A stretch of 64,000 nt of DNA from assembly GCF_010669145.1 (NCBI RefSeq), contig NZ_CP048635.1, forward strand, positions 372,001 through 436,000, written 5' to 3'. The stretch comes from Rhizobium oryzihabitans (lineage in GTDB: Bacteria; Pseudomonadota; Alphaproteobacteria; Rhizobiales; Rhizobiaceae). Positions 35,634-44,552 of the stretch are shown piece by piece. The notes under the pieces were generated by a model, which saw nothing but the letters and a program-made list of their open reading frames with translations, ran no database searches and had not been told where the DNA came from. The stretch's first letter is position 1. Each line of letters begins with the position of its first letter. The position numbers and the translations under genes are program-made.

Positions 35634-36563
35634 TCAGTTCTTGGCCACGTAGTCCTTGACGTTTTCCGGCGTGACGAGCTGGAAAGGAATGTAAACCTTC
35701 TTCTCCACCTTGTCGCCCTTGACGAGCTTCAGCGCGGCGTCGAGAGCACCCTTGCCCTGGCCCGCAGCATCCTGGAACACCGTCACATCGAGATCGCCCG
35801 CCTGCATGGCGGCAAGTGCGTCCTGCGTGGCGTCCACACCGGCAACGACAAATTCCTTCATGTCCTTGCCTGCGGCCTTCAGGGCCTGGATCGCGCCGAT
35901 CGCCATTTCATCGTTGTTGGCGATGACGGCGTTGAACTCGATACCGCTGGACAGCCAGTTGGTAACAAGGTCAGCACCCTGTGTGCGCTGCCAGTTTGCC
36001 GTCTGCTCTTCAACCACCGAAATGCCCTTGCATTCATCGGTCTTCAGAACATCGTGAACGGCCTGCGTGCGCATGCGCGCGCCCTGATTGGACAATTCGC
36101 CCATCATGACCACGGCCTTGCCCTTGCCACCGAGAAGGCGGCAGACTTCCTTGGTTTCCAGCGTGCCGGCAACGGTTTCTTCCGATGCCACGAAGGCCTG
36201 GCCATCGGGCAGAGTATCCACGTTCACCGGCTGACGGTTGACGTAGACCAGCGGGATTTTCGCATCGGCGGCAAGCTTCGACATGGCTGCCGTCGCATCC
36301 GTGTCAACCGGGTTGACGATGATCGCATCCACCTTGGAGGCGATGAAATTCTGAATCTGGCTCTGCTGCTTGGCAACGTCGTTCTGCGCGTCCTCAACCT
36401 GCAGGGTGACGCCTTTCTGTTCCTTGGCATAATCCTGCATGCCGTTGCGCAGCACGGTCAGGAAGTTGTCGTCGAACAGGGCCATCGAAACACCGATGGT
36501 CTCGGCATGTGCCGCCGTGCCCAAAAGCACAGACATGGCCGCACTGATGATAAGCTTTTTCAT
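35634..36563 (-). CDS. ribose/inositol/rhizopine-type ABC substrate-binding protein
   Basis: A 309-residue periplasmic protein of the type 1 binding fold (CUT2). A signal peptide of about 21 residues ends GTAAHA. Conserved parts include IGVSMALFDDNFLTVLRNGM, VDAIIVNPVDTDAT and NDEMAIGAIQALKAAG. The wording around VNPVDT and the FDDNF aromatic region resembles inositol and rhizopine binders (IbpA, MocB) more than ribose binders, judged from memory. The ATG at 36563 follows GGAGGAG. It is the first gene of the operon; sugar identity is uncertain. Confidence 0.9.
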   Translation of the reverse strand: MKKLIISAAMSVLLGTAAHAETIGVSMALFDDNFLTVLRNGMQDYAKEQKGVTLQVEDAQNDVAKQQSQIQNFIASKVDAIIVNPVDTDATAAMSKLAADAKIPLVYVNRQPVNVDTLPDGQAFVASEETVAGTLETKEVCRLLGGKGKAVVMMGELSNQGARMRTQAVHDVLKTDECKGISVVEEQTANWQRTQGADLVTNWLSSGIEFNAVIANNDEMAIGAIQALKAAGKDMKEFVVAGVDATQDALAAMQAGDLDVTVFQDAAGQGKGALDAALKLVKGDKVEKKVYIPFQLVTPENVKDYVAKN

Positions 36564-36644
36564 TGTTTTCTCCTCCGTGGTGTCCGGCGCCACCTCTCCC
36601 AGCCGGAAACGGACCCTAGAGCCCGTCGCTACCTCCTCACATTC

Positions 36645-36673
36645 AGAAAACGGAATAATGAAACCGATTTTCT
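36645..36673. promoter_or_regulatory. candidate operator upstream of the binding-protein gene
   Basis: An imperfect dyad with outer arms AGAAAA and TTTTCT and an inner CGG / CCG (CGGAATAATGAAACCG) lies about 85 bases before the start codon in an AT-rich promoter area. The regulator is not encoded nearby and its family cannot be named. Confidence 0.3.
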
Positions 36674-36828
36674 ATTGTTCGGTATATTTATTCCATTTTT
36701 AGTTCGAACGTCAATGGTTTCTTCGCGGCCGGTCGGCGAAGCGGCACACAAGGCGGTGATAATCGGGGGTTTTGGAGGGGAAGGGCCTCGCAGGCGGATG
36801 CCGATAGGGGTGCCAAACCCCTCCTGCG

Positions 36829-36903
36829 TCATCCTCGCCCTTGAGGCGAGGATCCATAAGCCGTTGAAATTATGGATCCTCGGATCAAGTCCGAGGATGA
36901 CGT
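36829..36903. repeat. rhizobial-type intergenic palindromic repeat
   Basis: Two head-to-head hairpins form a long dyad: CATCCTCGCC with GGCGAGGATC, then GATCCTCGGA with TCCGAGGATG, joined by ATCCATAA/TTATGGAT. The outer ends GTCATCCTCG and CGAGGATGAC also match. Elements with a GGATCCTCGG...CCGAGGATGAC core are widely dispersed between genes in alphaproteobacteria (general knowledge). It follows the M20 gene and may end or stabilise its mRNA. Confidence 0.7.
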
Positions 36904-36979
36904 CGAGTATGGTGAAAGGTCCGCTTTCAATCTCGGACCCGCAGACCTCGGTTGCGACGGACGCCGGAAGGTGCGCGTT

Positions 36980-38422
36980 TCAGCCGTGCGAACCGGGCAT
37001 GACATTCGCCGGAATGGGGCAGACATAATCGCTGCCTTCGGTCTTCTCCCGCCATTCATTCTTGACGCTTTCTAGCAGCTCGGGCGAGGTCATCAGCGAA
37101 AGGCCGGTCGATGCGAGCGTTTTGGCGGCATGAGCCATGGCCTTGTGGGCGGCCGGGCTTTTGCCCTGCGCCACCACCTGCCACGTATGCGGATTGGTCC
37201 CGATCGCCCATGCGGGCGTCCAGCACTGCGCGGTCGGCGTCACCCAGCTGACATCACCGACATCGGTCGATCCCGCCCGGAAATGCGACTGGCCTTCGAA
37301 ATCGCGCAGGCCGAGATGCAGCGGCATCGACCCGTCGATCTTCCGATTGGAGAAGACATCGCCCTTGATCTGATAAAGCCGGATGCTGCTTTTGATCGCC
37401 TCGTCGGTGAAGGTATCCTGAATGCGTTTGGCGAAGGCGATATCCGCCTCGTCGAAGGCGATGGGTCCGAGCGCCACCATGTTTTCATGCATTGCGGTTT
37501 CAAGCGTGATGTTGGGCAGGAGATTGGTGGAGGCAGTATCAAAGACGATCTCCACTTCCGTTTCGGTCATCATGGCAGCACCACGCGCGACCTTGTCCAC
37601 CCTTGCAGCGAGATCGAGCGCCTGGCGCATTTCCGGTGCACGGATCAGATAGAGCACTTCCGCCTTTGCCTGCACCACATTCGCCGCCTTGCCGCCGGTA
37701 TCGGTGATGGCGTAATGCACCCGGCAGTCCTGCGGCATGTGTTCGCGCAGAAAGTTGACGCCCACATTCATCAGTTCAACGGCATCGAGCGCCGAGCGGC
37801 CGAGATGGGCGGCGTTGGAGGCATGGGAAGCGACGCCTTTGAAACGGTAGAAATATTCCAGAACCGCGAGATTGTTGGTGGAGCGCACGCCGTTGAAGGG
37901 CGCCGGGTGCCAGGTCAGCGCCGCATCGACATCGTCAAACAGACCGGCGCGGACCATGAAGGTCTTGCCGGAACCGCCCTCTTCGCCGGGGCAGCCATAA
38001 TAGCGCACGGTGCCGGGCAGATTGTTGGCTTTGAGATACCGGGCGAGCGCGATGGCGGCCATCAGCGAACCGACCCCGAGCAGATTGTGGCCGCAGCCAT
38101 GGCCAGTGGCGCCGGGTTCACACGGTTGAACCTCAGCCACATCGGCGAGTTGGCTCATGCCGGCCAGCGCGTCGAATTCACCAAGCAGGGCGATGACCGG
38201 CTTGCCGGTGCCGAATTCGCCGATGAAGGCCGTGTCCATGCCCGCAACGCCGCGGCGCACCGCAAAGCCATTCTCCTCAAGCGCACTTGCAAGCATCCCG
38301 GCCGATTGCTTTTCCTCGAATTTGAGTTCGGCAAAATCCCAGATGCTGTCGCTCATTCTGGTGAAATCAGGCTTCATTGCCTCGATCTCGGCGGCAATCG
38401 ACATCACGGCTTCACGATTCAT
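36980..38422 (-). CDS. M20 family amidohydrolase (AbgB-like)
   Basis: A 480-residue zinc hydrolase of the M20 dipeptidase/aminoacylase group. The metal-binding segment GEFDALAGMSQ, then GHGCGHNLLG, and the acidic pair PGEEGGSGK are visible, with a dimerisation domain in the middle (around HASNAAHLGRSALDAVELMN). Relatives cleave p-aminobenzoyl-glutamate, N-acyl amino acids or dipeptides in the cytoplasm. GAGGA lies six bases before the ATG at 38422. It follows the peptide transporter operon on the same strand but beyond a strong hairpin, so it may have its own promoter while serving the same substrate. Confidence 0.9.
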   Translation of the reverse strand: MNREAVMSIAAEIEAMKPDFTRMSDSIWDFAELKFEEKQSAGMLASALEENGFAVRRGVAGMDTAFIGEFGTGKPVIALLGEFDALAGMSQLADVAEVQPCEPGATGHGCGHNLLGVGSLMAAIALARYLKANNLPGTVRYYGCPGEEGGSGKTFMVRAGLFDDVDAALTWHPAPFNGVRSTNNLAVLEYFYRFKGVASHASNAAHLGRSALDAVELMNVGVNFLREHMPQDCRVHYAITDTGGKAANVVQAKAEVLYLIRAPEMRQALDLAARVDKVARGAAMMTETEVEIVFDTASTNLLPNITLETAMHENMVALGPIAFDEADIAFAKRIQDTFTDEAIKSSIRLYQIKGDVFSNRKIDGSMPLHLGLRDFEGQSHFRAGSTDVGDVSWVTPTAQCWTPAWAIGTNPHTWQVVAQGKSPAAHKAMAHAAKTLASTGLSLMTSPELLESVKNEWREKTEGSDYVCPIPANVMPGSHG

Positions 38423-38506
38423 GGCTTGTCCTCGCATTCCTGCCCTTTAAGGGCGCACGCAAACGCTTCGGCGGAGGGCCGCCAAATCATTACGGTCTAT
38501 GATGGA

Positions 38507-38541
38507 AAATGCCCGCGCCGGGCTTTGCGTCCGGCGCGGGC
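38507..38541 (-). terminator. terminator after the peptide transporter operon
   Basis: On the minus strand GCCCGCGCCGG and CCGGCGCGGGC form a perfect 11-pair stem with a nine-base loop, followed by ATTTTCC. It begins ten bases after the binding-protein stop and separates that operon from the M20 gene. Confidence 0.8.
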
Positions 38542-38550
38542 GATATTGGG

Positions 38551-40095
38551 TCAGTTATCGACCGAGACTTCCCAGAGGCGGGCGTTCGACTGCCAGACCG
38601 GCTGGCCCTTGAGCTTCTTCGTAGCGCCCCAGACATCGACCATGTCGTAGAGGAAGATGCCGGGCATTTCCTTCAGCATCAGCTCATGGAACTCGTCGAA
38701 AATCTTCTGGCGCTTCACCTGATCGGCCTCGACATAGGCGGCCTTCATCAGCTCGATCGCCTTCGGATCATCCCACATCAGGGAGGCGTTCTTGTCCTTG
38801 TTGCCGACGTAGAAGGCATACATCAGGGCCGGATCGAGACGCGGGGCGACCGACTGTGAGATCACCTGATAATTGCCGGAACGGCGACGATCCACCTGCG
38901 TGGCATAGTCCAGCACCTCGATCTGTACGTTGAGACCCGCCTGCTGCATCATGGCCTGCGCCATGACGGCGGCCGGGAAGCTCGGCACGTTGCCGCGCTT
39001 GTTGGCGATGATCGAGATCGGCTCGCCCTTGTAACCGGCTGCCTCCAGTTCCTTCTTCGCCGCCTCTATGTCATAGGCCGGACGCTTCTTCTGCGTCTCA
39101 TCGAAATAGACCGAGTCCTGCGAAACCATCGAACCATTGGCTTCGCCCGTACCGTTCGATGCGGCGGCGACCAGTTCATCGAGATCAAGCGCCATCGCCA
39201 TGGCGCGGCGCACGCCGGGATTGCTCAGCACCTTGTCGCGGGTCTGGATATAGAACAGGTTCTTGCCGTTGTTGCGGGCGACGATCAGCTGCATCTTCTC
39301 ATTGGTCTTGAACTCCGGAATGAGATCGGGAGAAATCTCGGCGGTGTCGAGCACGCCGGATTCGAGGCCCGCCTTCACGGTCGAGGCGTCCGGAATGACC
39401 ATGAACTTGATGCCGTCGGCCAGAGGACGCTTGGAACCGACCATGCCGTCCGGCTTGCCGTCATTTGCCGGCGAAACATAATCCGCGAATTTGGCGAGGC
39501 GGATATATTCACCCTTCTTCCATTCGTCCCACTGGAACGGGCCGGTACCGATGGGCTTGACGAAGCTGCCGTCAGCCGCAACGGATTCCGGCGAGATCAT
39601 GCCGGTATAACCGCATTCGGGTCGCGACATCAGGCCGAGGAAAACGGCGGACGGCTTCTCAAGCGCAATCTCAACCGTGGATGCATCGGTGGCCTTGACG
39701 CCGGTGACATGCGCGGCGCCGCCTCCCACGAAATCATTCAGGCAGGCCCATTTGGTTTCCGGCTTCAGGTAGCGCGTCCAGTTCCAGACGACATCCTCCG
39801 CGGTGAGCGGCTTGCCGTTATGGAATTTCACATCCGTGCGCAGCTTGAATGTATAGGTGAGACCATCTGGCGAAACCTCGAAGCTCTCGGCAAGCAGCGG
39901 CTTTACTTCACCGCCATTGTTGTAACCGACGAGGCCTTCGACGATGTGCAGGATCACGCCGTCCGTATTGCCGTCACGGTTGACCCCGGGATTGCTGCTG
40001 CGCAGATCGGAACTTTGCGCGATGGTGATATCGCGGGCCGCCGCGATATTGGCTGTTACGAGCAGGGCCGCGCCTGCGAGAAGAAGTTTTTTCAC
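38551..40095 (-). CDS. peptide-type ABC transporter substrate-binding protein (SBP family 5)
   Basis: A 514-residue periplasmic protein. The start is a GTG with AGAGGG upstream; residues 1-20 are a Sec signal ending NIAAA. The mature protein shows the DppA/OppA landmarks LTYTFKLRTDVKFHNGKPLTAEDVVWNW (split here by position, about residues 78-105), IGTGPFQWDEW and RRAMAMALD. It captures a peptide or peptide-like ligand. It is the last gene of the transporter operon, after the beta-lactamase-fold gene, and is followed by a strong terminator. Confidence 0.92.
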   Translation of the reverse strand: MKKLLLAGAALLVTANIAAARDITIAQSSDLRSSNPGVNRDGNTDGVILHIVEGLVGYNNGGEVKPLLAESFEVSPDGLTYTFKLRTDVKFHNGKPLTAEDVVWNWTRYLKPETKWACLNDFVGGGAAHVTGVKATDASTVEIALEKPSAVFLGLMSRPECGYTGMISPESVAADGSFVKPIGTGPFQWDEWKKGEYIRLAKFADYVSPANDGKPDGMVGSKRPLADGIKFMVIPDASTVKAGLESGVLDTAEISPDLIPEFKTNEKMQLIVARNNGKNLFYIQTRDKVLSNPGVRRAMAMALDLDELVAAASNGTGEANGSMVSQDSVYFDETQKKRPAYDIEAAKKELEAAGYKGEPISIIANKRGNVPSFPAAVMAQAMMQQAGLNVQIEVLDYATQVDRRRSGNYQVISQSVAPRLDPALMYAFYVGNKDKNASLMWDDPKAIELMKAAYVEADQVKRQKIFDEFHELMLKEMPGIFLYDMVDVWGATKKLKGQPVWQSNARLWEVSVDN

Positions 40096-40131
40096 TGTTC
40101 TACCCTCTTTGTTGTCGTTGATCGTGATTGA

Positions 40132-40968
40132 TTAAAAGCCGTCCCAGCAGGCTTGTGCCAGCCGACCGATTGTTTCGAGCGCGACGGTGTATCCCGGCGT
40201 GCCGTCAGGCATGACCTGCGGCACCTCGTCGGTATAGGCGGTGATGATGAAAGACGGCGCGCCGTTTCTGTAGACGATGCCGGCATCCATGCGTCCGCGC
40301 TTGCCGCGTCCGCTTTTGCTCGCCACCATCGCCTCGAAAGGCAGGCGGGAGCGGATTCCATAGCGCAATATCTGGTTTTTCAGCGTCTGCATCGCCCACT
40401 CGCACAATTGCGGGCTGCAGCCGAGCTTTGCCTGCGCCTCTGGCGAGGATTGCGCATCGAGAATGGTCTGAAGCAGCAGCACCTGATCCGCCGCCGAGGT
40501 GGTGGTAACGGTTTTCAACGGATGGTCCGCCGCCAGCGCTAGCGGCGGAATGAGGAAACGGTGGTGGGTATTGGCCATGCCGAGCGTCTTGCAATAGCTG
40601 TCCACTTCCTCAAGCGTCAGCCGCTCCAACACCATCTTCGTGCAGACATTGTCGCTCAGCACCATCATGCCGGCGACGGCATCGCGCAGCGAAATGACGA
40701 TGCCCGGCGTCATATAACGGAACATGCCGCTCGCCACTTCTTCCGCCAGCCGCTTTTCATAGGTGACGGGCTGGTCGAGGTCGATCCGCCCTTCGCTGGC
40801 CGCCTTGAGCACGGCCATCATGATCGACGTCTTGCGGGTGCTGCCCGATGGCGTCTCCTCATTTTCTCCCCGCCCGATCTCTTCGCCGGTCAGGAGATTG
40901 CGCACCATGAAACGTGTCACGAAAGGCTGTGCGTCACAGATAGCATTCAGTTGGGCAGCCACAGTCAT
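40132..40968 (-). CDS. class A beta-lactamase-fold serine hydrolase, apparently cytoplasmic
   Basis: A 278-residue protein. It keeps the three serine-hydrolase motifs of class A enzymes: SxxK as STRK (Ser43, Lys46), SDN at 105-107 and KSG at 218-220. The N-terminus (MTVAAQLNAICDAQPF) is not a signal peptide, unlike true secreted beta-lactamases, so it probably acts inside the cell on a molecule brought in by the surrounding peptide transporter. AGGAAG sits six bases before the ATG at 40968; an ATG two codons earlier would touch that ribosome site. It lies between the ATPase and binding-protein genes of the operon. Amide or ester hydrolysis of an imported peptide-like compound is the inferred role. 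Confidence 0.85.
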   Translation of the reverse strand: MTVAAQLNAICDAQPFVTRFMVRNLLTGEEIGRGENEETPSGSTRKTSIMMAVLKAASEGRIDLDQPVTYEKRLAEEVASGMFRYMTPGIVISLRDAVAGMMVLSDNVCTKMVLERLTLEEVDSYCKTLGMANTHHRFLIPPLALAADHPLKTVTTTSAADQVLLLQTILDAQSSPEAQAKLGCSPQLCEWAMQTLKNQILRYGIRSRLPFEAMVASKSGRGKRGRMDAGIVYRNGAPSFIITAYTDEVPQVMPDGTPGYTVALETIGRLAQACWDGF

Positions 40969-40981
40969 TGTCATCTTCCTG

Positions 40982-42616
40982 TTAAACTTCTTCTTCCAGA
41001 CGCCATTTGAGTGTCACACCGCCCTTTTCATTCTGGTCGAGGGCGGGAATGGCCGAGAGGAGCCGGCGTGTGTAGGCCTCTCTCGGGCTGTCGAAAATCG
41101 TGTCGCGGTCGCCCTCTTCGATGATGCGGCCGTCCTGCATGACGACGACGCGGTCCGCCACCTGTTCGACCACGCCGAGATCGTGGCTGATGAACAGGCA
41201 GGAGAAACCGTAACGTTTCTGCAGATCGGAAAAGAGATCGAGCACCTGCGCCCGCACCGTCACGTCAAGTGCTGAAACCGGTTCGTCGGCGATCAGAAAC
41301 CGCGGACGACGGGCAATGGCGCGGGCAATCGCCACGCGCTGGCGCTGGCCGCCGGAAAGCTCATGCGGGTAACGGGCGGCATAGTCGGCGCCAAGCCCCA
41401 CCTCTTCCAGCGTTTCCAGCGCCCGCTTGCGCTTGGCGGCCTGGTCGAGACCGGGCACGAGGCGCAACGCCTCCTCCACCAGCGCCTGAATGGTCATGCG
41501 CGGATCGAGCGAGGAATAGGGATCCTGAAACACCATCTGGCAATTCAGGCGATAGTCGTTCCAGTCCTCGTTGCGCTGCCGCCCCTGAAACCGGATTTGC
41601 CCTTCGCTTTCCTGCACGAGACCGGCGATGGTGCGGCCAAGCGTGGTCTTGCCGGAGCCGGAGCCACCCACGAGCGCCACAACTTCACCTTCGTGAATAT
41701 CGATGCTGACGCCGTGCAGCGCCCGCTTCGGCTTGGCTTTCTTGAGCAGCGACTTGCGACCGGGATAATCGACGACGATGTTTCTGGCTGAAACCATCGG
41801 CGCCTTGCTGGTGTCGACGACACGCGGCTCGCCCCGGAAGGGCAGTGAGGAAAGCAGCTTTTTCGTATAGGGATGCTGCGGCGCGTCCAGCAGGTCTTCG
41901 GTTCTGCCCTGTTCGACGATCGCGCCCTTTTCCATTACCACGATACGGCTCGTATAGCGGGCCACCATCGGCAGATCGTGACTGATGAGGAGGACGGCAG
42001 TCCCTTCCGCCCGCGTCAATTCGACCATCAGTTCCATGACGTCGCGCTGGATGACGGCATCGAGCGCCGTCGTCGGCTCGTCGGCGATCAGCAAGGCCGG
42101 CTTCAGAAGCATGACCGAGGCCAGCATGATGCGCTGGCGCATACCGCCGGAAAACTCATGTGGATAGGCAACAAGCGCGCCTTCGGGATCGCGGATGCCG
42201 ACCCGCTTCAGCATGTCGAGAATTTTCTCGCGGCGCTCTTCCGGCGACAGTTTCGTGTGAAGGATCAGGCCTTCTTCCAGCTGCCGGCCGATTGTCATCG
42301 ACGGATTGAGAGAGGTCATCGGCTCCTGGAAAACGACGCCGATCTCCGCGCCGCGCAGGCGTCGAAGTTCCCTGACCGGCAGGGACATCACGTCCTTTCC
42401 CTTGTAGACGACCGATCCGCCGGTAACGGCGATCGCCGGAGGCAGAAGCGAGATGAGCGCGCGGGTGGCCAGCGTCTTTCCCGATCCGCTTTCGCCGACG
42501 ATGCCGAAGATTTCGCCAGGTGCAATATCAAAGGAGACATCCTTGACCACGCGGTGGCCGCTGCCTGCGACCTCCAGCGAAAGGCCGCGCACGGTAAGAA
42601 GAGTATTGTCCGTCAT
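40982..42616 (-). CDS. peptide-type ABC transporter ATPase, DppD-DppF fusion
   Basis: A 544-residue protein of two complete nucleotide-binding domains. Domain one has GESGSGKTL and FSGGMRQRIMLASVM with IADEPTTALD; domain two has GGSGSGKTT and LSGGQRQRVAIARAI with IADEPVSALD. Each carries the oligopeptide-transporter C-terminal extension (PHPYTKKLLSS and REAYTRRLLSA). The first ATG overlaps the permease stop (ATGA). It energises the DppB/DppC-type pair upstream. Confidence 0.94.
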   Translation of the reverse strand: MTDNTLLTVRGLSLEVAGSGHRVVKDVSFDIAPGEIFGIVGESGSGKTLATRALISLLPPAIAVTGGSVVYKGKDVMSLPVRELRRLRGAEIGVVFQEPMTSLNPSMTIGRQLEEGLILHTKLSPEERREKILDMLKRVGIRDPEGALVAYPHEFSGGMRQRIMLASVMLLKPALLIADEPTTALDAVIQRDVMELMVELTRAEGTAVLLISHDLPMVARYTSRIVVMEKGAIVEQGRTEDLLDAPQHPYTKKLLSSLPFRGEPRVVDTSKAPMVSARNIVVDYPGRKSLLKKAKPKRALHGVSIDIHEGEVVALVGGSGSGKTTLGRTIAGLVQESEGQIRFQGRQRNEDWNDYRLNCQMVFQDPYSSLDPRMTIQALVEEALRLVPGLDQAAKRKRALETLEEVGLGADYAARYPHELSGGQRQRVAIARAIARRPRFLIADEPVSALDVTVRAQVLDLFSDLQKRYGFSCLFISHDLGVVEQVADRVVVMQDGRIIEEGDRDTIFDSPREAYTRRLLSAIPALDQNEKGGVTLKWRLEEEV

Positions 42617-43431
42617 TTGAGACCTCTCATGCGCGGGTCAAGCCTGTCGCGCAGGGCATCGCCCAGAAGATTGATGCCAAGCAGCGTCAGCGCGATGCAG
42701 AGACCGGGGAAAAGCCCGAGCCAGACGGCCTGCTGGATGAAGGGACGGCCGGCGGCCAGCATGTTGCCCCAGGTGGGGGCCGGTGGCGGCACGCCGAGGC
42801 CGAGGAAGGACAGCGCACTTTCCGAGAGGATAGCCCAGCCGAACATGGAGGTGGCGAGCACCGTGATCGGCGCAATGCAATTGGGCAGGATGTGGCGGAA
42901 CATGGTGTAGATCTCGCCATTGCCCATCACCAGCGATGCCTCGATGAATTCGCGCTCACGCAGCGACAATACCGCGCCGCGCACCACACGCGCCATGGAC
43001 GGCGTGTAGGCGATGCCGAGCGCGAAGATGATGCCATACTGGTTGGCACCGAAAACCGCGAGAAGACCGAGCGCCAATAGGATGCCCGGAAAGGCGAGAA
43101 GCGCATTGTTGATGGCCATGATGACGCCATCCACCCAGCCGCGCGCATAACCGCTGACAAGACCGATCAAAGTACCGCAGATCGTCGCGAAACTGACCGT
43201 CAGGAAGCCAATCCAGACGCTGGCGCGCGCGCCGACCATCAGGCGGCTCAAAACATCGCGCCCGAACTCGTCGGTGCCGAGAAGATGGCTTGGGCCGGGT
43301 GCGGCCAGACGCGAGGCGAAACCGAGCTTCATCGGATCATAGGGCGTCCAGAAGAGGCCGGTAATGGCAGTGATGAGCAGGAGGGCGATGAGGAAGCCGC
43401 CGATAAGCCCGTTGAGTGTGAACTTTTTCAT
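42613..43431 (-). CDS. peptide-type ABC transporter permease, DppC-like
   Basis: A 272-residue permease with about six helices. DppC features are HLLGTDEFGRDVLSRLMVGA near the N-terminus and the ATPase-docking loop REREFIEASLVMGNGEIYTM followed by HILPN. Its start and stop overlap both neighbours by four bases (ATGA at each end), a sign of tight co-translation in the operon. Confidence 0.94.
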   Translation of the reverse strand: MKKFTLNGLIGGFLIALLLITAITGLFWTPYDPMKLGFASRLAAPGPSHLLGTDEFGRDVLSRLMVGARASVWIGFLTVSFATICGTLIGLVSGYARGWVDGVIMAINNALLAFPGILLALGLLAVFGANQYGIIFALGIAYTPSMARVVRGAVLSLREREFIEASLVMGNGEIYTMFRHILPNCIAPITVLATSMFGWAILSESALSFLGLGVPPPAPTWGNMLAAGRPFIQQAVWLGLFPGLCIALTLLGINLLGDALRDRLDPRMRGLK

Positions 43432-44372
43432 TCGGCAACCACACGCGGATCGAAGAGGGGATAAAGAAGGTCGACGAAGAGATTGACCAGCACGTAGGAC
43501 AGGGAAACGAACAGCAGGCAGCCCTGTATGACGGGGTAGTCACGCGCGAAGATGCTGTCGACCATCAGCCGCCCGAGCCCCGGAATGGTGAACACCGTCT
43601 CGATGACGGCGATGCCGCCGAGAAGATTGCCGAGGATGAGGCCGATCATCGTCCATGTCGGACCAAAGGCATTCTTGAAGGCGTGCCGCCAGAGAACCGC
43701 ACTTTCCGAAAGGCCCTTGGCGCGGGCATGGGTGATATAGTCCAGCCGCAGAACCTCAAGCGTGGAGGCGCGCGCCATGCGGATCAGAACACCCATTTCA
43801 TGAATCACCAGCGTCATCACCGGCAGGACGAGATAGAGCATGCCGCCGACGAGATTGTCGCTGATCGACACGTATCCCAGCACCGGCAGCCAGCCGAGCT
43901 TGAGACCGAAGAACAACAGAAGCAGAAGCCCGAGCCAGAATGTCGGGATGGACAACAAGAGAGTCGCCGTTCCCACCAGCGCGAGATCGGTCAGGCTGTT
44001 CTGTTTCCAGGCGGCGATCACACCCGCCGGAACCGCAATCAGGCTGGCGAGCAGTACGGCGACGACGACGATCTCGGCACTGACGAGAAAGCGCGAGACG
44101 ACCAGCGGCAATACTGCCTCGTCGTTGACGATGGACCGGCCGAAATCGCCCTGCACCACATTTCCCGCCCAGATGACGAACTGTTGCGGCATGGACTTGT
44201 CGAGGCCAAGCTCTGTTCTCATCGCCTCGATCTGCTCGGGTTGCGCCATGTCGCCCAGCATCAGGGCGGCGGGATCACCCGGAATGAAGCGGATGAGCGC
44301 AAAGACCGTGATCGACACAAAGGCGATCGTCGGCAGCGCCATCAAAAGACGGCTCAGTATGAATCTTATCAT
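43428..44372 (-). CDS. peptide-type ABC transporter permease, DppB-like
   Basis: A 314-residue permease. DppB landmarks are FIPGDPAALMLGDMA near residue 30, the docking loop RLDYITHARAKGLSE and the C-terminal FARDYPVIQGCLL. The ATG at 44372 begins the conserved MIRFILSRLL helix and follows GGGGAA; an upstream frame would add 30 residues. It is the first gene of the transporter operon; a LysR gene lies upstream in the same direction with a candidate operator between them. Confidence 0.93.
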   Translation of the reverse strand: MIRFILSRLLMALPTIAFVSITVFALIRFIPGDPAALMLGDMAQPEQIEAMRTELGLDKSMPQQFVIWAGNVVQGDFGRSIVNDEAVLPLVVSRFLVSAEIVVVAVLLASLIAVPAGVIAAWKQNSLTDLALVGTATLLLSIPTFWLGLLLLLFFGLKLGWLPVLGYVSISDNLVGGMLYLVLPVMTLVIHEMGVLIRMARASTLEVLRLDYITHARAKGLSESAVLWRHAFKNAFGPTWTMIGLILGNLLGGIAVIETVFTIPGLGRLMVDSIFARDYPVIQGCLLFVSLSYVLVNLFVDLLYPLFDPRVVAE

Positions 44373-44464
44373 CGGTTCCCCACGATTGATGGCCGGGAAC
44401 GTGCTCCCGCCTCTATCGGTTTCGTTGCTGGCGACTATGACGGATTGATAAATAACGCGCAATA

Positions 44465-44492
44465 TTATGCATAAACGTCATATATCTATGCA
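44465..44492. promoter_or_regulatory. candidate LysR operator upstream of dppB-like gene
   Basis: The palindrome TTATGCATAA (44465-44474) overlaps a wider inverted repeat, TGCATA (44468-44473) and TATGCA (44487-44492), in an AT-rich stretch about 100 bases before the first transporter gene. This is the shape expected for a LysR-type site plus activation site. Binding by the neighbouring LysR protein is inferred. Confidence 0.4.
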
Positions 44493-44552
44493 GAATGGTG
44501 GCACGTTTCATCCTGACAGGGACATTGAGATTTCCCGCGAAAAACCCTGTTT

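Larger units (their letters stand above)
36564..36979. other. intergenic region upstream of the ribose-type operon
   Basis: About 415 bases. An AT-rich part (36640-36715) is the likely promoter of the binding-protein gene and holds an imperfect operator-like palindrome. The remainder contains the dispersed palindromic repeat at 36829-36903 close to the end of the M20 gene. No coding potential was recognised. Confidence 0.45.
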
